The position numbers and the translations under genes were made by a program. The notes under the pieces were generated by a model that was not told the DNA's origin, did not search any database, and saw only the letters and a list, made by a program, of their open reading frames with translations. A stretch of DNA of 64,000 nucleotides from assembly GCF_040412425.1 (NCBI RefSeq), contig NC_089742.1, positions 72,179,006 to 72,243,005 of the forward strand. The letters run 5' to 3'. The stretch is from Macrobrachium rosenbergii (lineage: Eukaryota; Arthropoda; Malacostraca; Decapoda; Palaemonidae). Below are positions 57,890 to 64,000 of the stretch, in pieces. Position 1 is the stretch's first letter. Each line of letters starts with the position of its first letter.

Positions 57890-60800
57890 AGGTTCTTATA
57901 TGTATCATCCATTATTTAACTTAGGTTCTTAATTGTATCATCCATTATCAATTTTTGTTTCTTCTTAAACACGGTTTTTATTAACTGCTACCAATTTTTC
58001 CATCATTCATTTCATTACAATATTTGCAAATCCATTTCCATATCTTAAGAAAAACAGGAATCTTGGGAAGGGTTATGAACTTCTACTACAGTATCCAGTC
58101 CTGATGTGTAACCAAGTAGGAATTTTTATACATTAATGTTGTCTTCCACCCTTTTTTGTGTGTCTTGTGTTAGCTATTTTTAAAATACTAGTGTACGTGT
58201 TCCATAAAAATGACAATTTTTTAAGTAAATTTTCATCAAATTGTTAATGAATCTTTGGTGTTTGAATGTGGAATACATTATACAGACATATTTCAGAAAT
58301 TAGATGATGATTTTTGGAGTGGTTATGGCTGTTTATGGCAGTTTGCATGAGTGGAATATGACTAGCATGCAGTACTTTGTTGTCAGTTCTGATGAAAATA
58401 TGCCATGCAGTGCTTATTGCCTTGCCTTTTGTGTTTTCCCCAGACATGGAAGTTTCATTTTCACCCATTTGAATACAGCCTGTGTAAATCAGGAAAATAA
58501 AGTGATGCCTTTATGGAAGCAGCTGCTTCTCAGATTTTTGTACAACATTGGTTTAGACAGTTGTGTATGAGCTGTGGGTTAACAGTGTGTGGTAAACTGA
58601 TAGTAATTATAGGAAGAAGAGGAAAGCCTGTAAAAGACAGGGAGGAAGTACAGAAACTAAATAGTATTGAGCTTGCACAATGGATATTGTTGGGTGTTGT
58701 ATGACCTTCTTGATACCAGTGTCCTAATTTACATTCCATTCTTTAGATGATGGAAAATGATAGTACAACAGCCTGTTTGCAAATGTTTGGTGATTTTTTT
58801 TATAATTTCAACATGAAGAACCAGTTTTTGGAGGGGATGACAACTTACTGCTGCACTCTTGACTTAATCATGAACCCACATTAGAATATTCATCCTTGTG
58901 TGGGTGAATTTCTCTGAAATGGTTATTCATTTATCATTTAACTAGCAAGAGCACAAAGTTTGAACTTCATAACCATTTTTAAAGATGTACTCTATATATA
59001 TTATAAGAGAACCAAGGAATGTTTCTTTGTCTCAGAATTTTGTAGTCAAGTGCTAGCAAGATAATAGGTAGCAACTGCATCTTCATGGTACCAGAACTTA
59101 ATAACATATGAATAATAGGGCAGAAGTACCATTTCATGACCTGTATTACAGTATATCTAGGCATGTCAGACATGTCCAGGTTTCCATTATAGTCACCTGA
59201 TTTCTCATAGGTTGTTGGAGGCTTTATGTCGAGAACATTAGTTGTCCATTGTATCTGAAATCATAATTATGGGCTTAATGAGGTTTTGATCTTTGTGTGA
59301 ACAGTTACAATACCTCGAGTTTAGTAGAAATTCATATTTTTAAGATTCAGAGGTTAATTACTTATCTTTCCAAAAAGAAGGTGGAAGGGTAAGAAAAGAT
59401 TGGCTTAACCCTGAGCTAGCAATAGTCCTGGCTCCTAATGAATGCAAGGATGTGAGTCTTGAAAAGCAGAACTACTTTTCACCAAGGATTCCCACAAAGT
59501 AAATGTGGACAGAGAGGTGGCCTGGTGCATGTTATGAGGCTGCCAGAGAGCAGGTGGGAAGGACTTCATCATTGATGCCAGCATGACGGTGGCCAAAATA
59601 TACGTGTAGAACAAGACAGAGAAGCCACATTGTGACAAAGAGAAAGAAGAGAGAAAAAGCAAGGGCAAGCTTATTGATCAGATGAATTGTGAATGATTGA
59701 GTTCTATTTAGAAGAGAGGCAATATGAACTCCAAATACAAGAGAATTATTCCAGACAGTATTACCATAAACTTAATAACTGGGCTGAACTTACAGCATCC
59801 AAGCACAGCAGTTTTAAGAAGCAAATCTTGTTTTCAGTTGTTAAAAGTTTATAGCAACTTCAACACTGAAAGTTGATAAAAGTGAGGTGCTTAGTTAAGT
59901 TTTCATACACAGGTATATGGAAATGTATGAGAAACTATTGAGTAGTTAATAGTAGTCAAGAGACCCTGATTGTACTGTGGGATTTCCATCCATATGAATG
60001 TATAAACTCAATAGAAGGAACTGTTTGAGAAAGAGTACTATCATCAAAAGAGGACTGGAAAGTGAAGGAAGAACATTAAAGGGAAGAGAGGTACACTGGA
60101 GAGTGCCACTGCCAACAAGAGAATGTACTAGTTGAGAGAACAAACCCTGAGAACAACTAAAGATGGTGAAGGGAGCATGTTTTGTGCTTTGAAAAGAGAT
60201 GTGGAATAGTTAGATTAAAAGAAATAACTTTACAGAGTAGAATAAAACCTCACTCTTGAGTTTTAGAGCATAATATGCCTAGTGTTGACTTAGGGTTTCT
60301 GAGTCTTCCTGAGAACCATAAGCATCAGTGAGAGATGAAAGTAGATCTTGCCAGACAAAAGCTGTACTAGTCCAAAAGAAGAGAATTTGGTTTGTATGTT
60401 GAAAGAAGGTTAAGAATTCACTAAAATGAAGTGCAGTGCCATCGGGTTTCTGACACAAACACCCATCGCCCACGTAAAGTAACAAAGACACATGGTAGCC
60501 TGTTAGGGTTAGATATCACGAAAGGAGTATTATAAGGTTAGTTAACACAAAAGGGAGTATTATAAGGTTGGTTAACACGAAAGGGAGCATTATTTTGAGT
60601 GTCAGCATATTTGTTATCTTAATTTTAGAGGATAGTTGAAGAATGAGTGCACTGATTAATTTAAATACAAAAGCAAGTGATAGGTGGGGGGGGATTGGGG
60701 TGAAGCTTGTTTTTAAATGGGTCCTCTTGTGGGAAATACCATCCGCTAAAAATCTTTTGTGTAAAATGCATCTGCTGTAACTAGGTAATAAATATTTCGG

Positions 60801-61400
60801 AAAGAAGAGGCAGTTTGAACTAGTATATTGTTAGTTTTGTAGAGTAGGCATAGGAATGAGCACACACATTGGTATAGTGATAAGCTTCTAAGGTCTTCAT
60901 GATCGGCGCAAGGATGAAAGTAGAGGAATTTACGTCGGGAGAGGGATTGTCTACCGGGTATCCCGTATTGTTATTGACCCTAAAACTTTGAGGCAAAAGA
61001 ACTTCATCATCATTAAGCCATCGTATTAGATCCACCATTAAGCCATCGTATTAGATCCTCTTTATTATTCGTGTGGCCATTTTCTGCCATCAAAACTGAC
61101 CTATAGATTAATCTGTATTGGAGTTATGAGAGGTTAAAATTCTGTAATTAGTGAAAAGTAAAATCAGACTGGAACTTTCTTTATTGATGGCCTTGTCCAT
61201 AACCAATGTGTATTTAAATGAGTTTGGCATATGAATTCGAAAGTACTGAAACCCGGGCAAAATGACAAAAGTATAAACATATTCTTTCACGATGTACAGG
61301 TGTTCATTTATGGTGATTTTAAATTTTCATGACTTGAGTAATTTTTTAGTGTAAAGTAAGTAGCGTCTTTAAAATATTTTTCCGAGTAGGTTTGAAATCA
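57890..61400. other. no gene recognised
   Basis: Contains a 33-bp tandem duplication near 57885-57950 (TTTAACTTAGGTTCTTA...TATCATCCATTA), a 30-bp tandem near 60510-60600, and a 25-bp duplication at about 61013-61060 (ATTAAGCCATCGTATTAGAT). A long minus-strand stretch (60480-59435) stays open in pieces without known homology. Confidence 0.4.
60508..60600. repeat. 30-bp tandem repeat, three copies
   Basis: Units around GTTAACACAAAAGGGAGTAT plus TATAAGGTTG are repeated three times with small changes. Confidence 0.75.
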
Positions 61401-61420
61401 CATGGCTATATATATATATA

Positions 61421-62149
<729 letters not shown>

Positions 62150-62154
62150 CATAG

Positions 62155-62965
62155 GAGATAGGAGATATGGCACCTGCGTAAACCACTTTGAGCCAAACAA
62201 AGATGGAGAGCAAATGGTATTCACAGAAGGAAGATTGAGGGAAACCTGAAGATGAGAATGCCATGGAGTTCGGCTGGTGGGGAGTTTTTCAAGATTCAAA
62301 GTTTGGGAGGCCTCTTGGGTAACGGGAATGCCAGTTAGGTGACAAATATGGTAGAGACTGTTTCCTTGTTTTTCATTGGAGCCGCATTTTGTACAAACCG
62401 TTTTTTTCCTCAATAGGTTGCTTAAGCAACTTGTTGGATATATTAGATATATGCATTTATTGCACACTCGATGTGCTGTCTTTATTCATAGAGAGACGTA
62501 TTGTTGATATTTTAACACCACACATTCACCCAAAAAGTAAACGAATATCACCTTTCCGTGATCGGTGTTTTTTCTCAAGTAGTTAATTGCGCGTCGACGC
62601 TTTGTGTCCAACAGTTTACCCCTTTTGAGTTGATCAGCTTTAACAGGCGGGTCTGTCTATCTGGTTTTCGTGTTTCATTTGCGTCTGGGCTAGATAAGGG
62701 TAATCGGCTCCTGTCCCATCGGCCTCCGTAAAAAAGAAAAAAATCTTTTTGGTTTTGTGATAAACCATCACGTTGTCGTTTATTGCCAGGTTTCAAACTC
62801 ACATCTTGTATAATATCGACTCTAAGAATTAATTAACATGTCTCGTTTAGTATTTACGGATTTATTTATTTGTTGTCGCTGAGAGCTTTCATTCAGAATA
62901 TTTTCTTAAGTTTCTTCAGTTCTTAATTACGGCAGTTTTACGTTTGCGTTATACTTTGTTGCATT
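62155..62965. other. no gene recognised
   Basis: Unique-looking sequence with more mixed composition than its surroundings. ORFs of up to 107 codons (62144-62467, minus) match nothing I know. Just to the left, a 55-bp duplication lies near 61990-62070 (AGTGTACCTTTTTGGATA twice). Confidence 0.35.
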
Positions 62966-62971
62966 GAGAAG

Positions 62972-62972
<1 letters not shown>

Positions 62973-63046
<74 letters not shown>
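62973..63046. repeat. (CT)n microsatellite
   Basis: 74 bp of CT alternation. Confidence 0.97.
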
Positions 63047-63048
<2 letters not shown>

Positions 63049-63078
63049 AAATATGCTCATATACAGTATATATGTGTG

Positions 63079-63086
63079 TATATATA

Positions 63087-63179
<93 letters not shown>

Positions 63180-63204
63180 CTAATTTTATATTTATATATT
63201 TATA

Positions 63205-63295
<91 letters not shown>
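63079..63295. repeat. (TA)n microsatellite, interrupted
   Basis: Two long TA blocks separated by a short AT-rich island near 63177-63207. Confidence 0.95.
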
Positions 63296-63301
<6 letters not shown>

Positions 63302-63530
63302 TCTCGATAGATACATAGGGATTAATAGGCCAAAGTGGGCTAAGAGAGCACAGTGTTCGACTCATTTTTGGTAAATCTGTGGACTGATCCCGGTTTTTCG
63401 TTTATCAATCCATCCAGTAGTAAATGGGTACCAGTATCTGGTGGGGTCAAGCAAAAGGTCATAGACTTGGCAACCTAGACTCCCCTCATAGACTGCATGA
63501 TGTTACCCCCTCATAGGAGACAAGTGCATG

Positions 63531-63532
<2 letters not shown>

Positions 63533-63599
<67 letters not shown>
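63533..63599. repeat. (TA)n microsatellite
   Basis: Pure TA alternation. Confidence 0.95.
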
Positions 63600-63602
<3 letters not shown>

Positions 63603-63767
63603 GGAGAGAGGAGCGCGCATTTAGGTATATTTACAAACACAGGCTATTAGTAATTTTTCTTACCAAGGTACTCATGTCTTTTTAGTTGTCTGATTTAATT
63701 TTCATGGTAATGACACTGATGCTGCAAGCAGATTGGTCCTAGTAATCCCCAAACGATTGCCCTAAGG

Positions 63768-64000
63768 CAGAGGTTCTTAACCTTTTTCAATGTATGCACC
63801 CCTTTCAAATCAGCAGTCAGTTCTCGCACTCCCTGAATTGCTGAAATAAAAAAAGCTAAAATACAAAGTTGATATGATGTGTATTGATATAATAATAATA
63901 ATAATAGTGATAATAATAATAATTATCATTATTGTTGATTTTGTTTTATTCGTACTTTTTTGCAGAAAAAATAACATGCGTATATAAAAATGTATTTTGC
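63768..64000. mobile_element. left end of a hAT-like element (runs off the window)
   Basis: CAGAGGTTCTTAACCTTTTT at 63768 is a typical hAT terminal repeat start, followed by TGCACCCCTTTC. The preceding eight bases, CCCTAAGG, would be the target duplication. The other end lies beyond 64000. An (ATA)n run is present at 63888-63930. Confidence 0.5.

Noticed and set aside
59435..60491. Series of minus-strand frames that could be a host exon chain
   Set aside because: Stops interrupt each piece, splice signals are not convincing and no family is recognised.

Overview
The window is animal nuclear DNA, most likely from a decapod crustacean. It is AT-rich, full of long (TA)n and (CT)n microsatellites, has no operon-like layout and almost no long open frames. 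It carries Penelope-like, DIRS-like (tyrosine-recombinase), Ty3/Gypsy and RTE-like elements, tRNA-derived SINEs and small TIR elements of types that I recall as common in shrimp and crab genomes. Genus and species cannot be set from the sequence alone. I found no host gene that I can name with confidence; nearly every recognisable coding stretch is a decayed mobile element.

Layout. 1-5.2 kb: a Penelope-like RT fragment with a palindromic duplication, a fold-back element between (TA)n tracts, a 167-bp tandem satellite, and a promoter-like CCAAT/TATA cluster before a 23-codon ORF. 5-12.7 kb: relics of two DIRS-like elements (one on each strand) and an inverted pair of copies of an arthropod repeat-associated ORF. 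15.6-40.4 kb: a nested cluster. An RTE-like LINE fragment (15.64-16.68 kb) abuts a DIRS-like element (16.685-37.46 kb, minus strand) with inverted terminal repeats and an internal complementary region. That DIRS element is split inside its RT by a Ty3/Gypsy element (19.874-34.698 kb, minus), with an apparent 4-bp CACT target duplication. The Gypsy element is itself split twice: by a second DIRS-like element (21.24-27.31 kb) between its RNase H and integrase, and by a TIR element (about 29.94-34.02 kb) inside gag. The TIR element in turn contains a pogo/Tigger-like element with TA duplication and a tRNA-derived SINE with a perfect 13-bp target duplication. On the right is a second LINE (37.48-40.4 kb), whose RT carries about 27 tandem copies of a 30-bp piece of its own coding sequence.

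40.5-64 kb is quieter: microsatellites, SINE pieces, a 359-bp Tigger-like MITE, a third LINE (51.5-52.9 kb), a Helitron-like non-autonomous element (57.5-57.9 kb), a candidate TIR element (61.4-62.15 kb) and the left end of a hAT-like element leaving the window at 64 kb. Long stretches (42.5-45.5, 45.7-50.7, 53.6-57.4 and 57.9-61.4 kb) show nothing I can identify and could be intron or intergenic sequence.

How the parts relate: the insertions can be ordered in time from what interrupts what (outer DIRS, then Gypsy, then inner DIRS and TIR element, then SINE and Tigger-like element). All the large retroelements of the 15.6-40.4 kb cluster read on the minus strand. None looks capable of moving now: stop codons, frameshifts, lost RT and recombinase residues, and internal deletions are visible in each.
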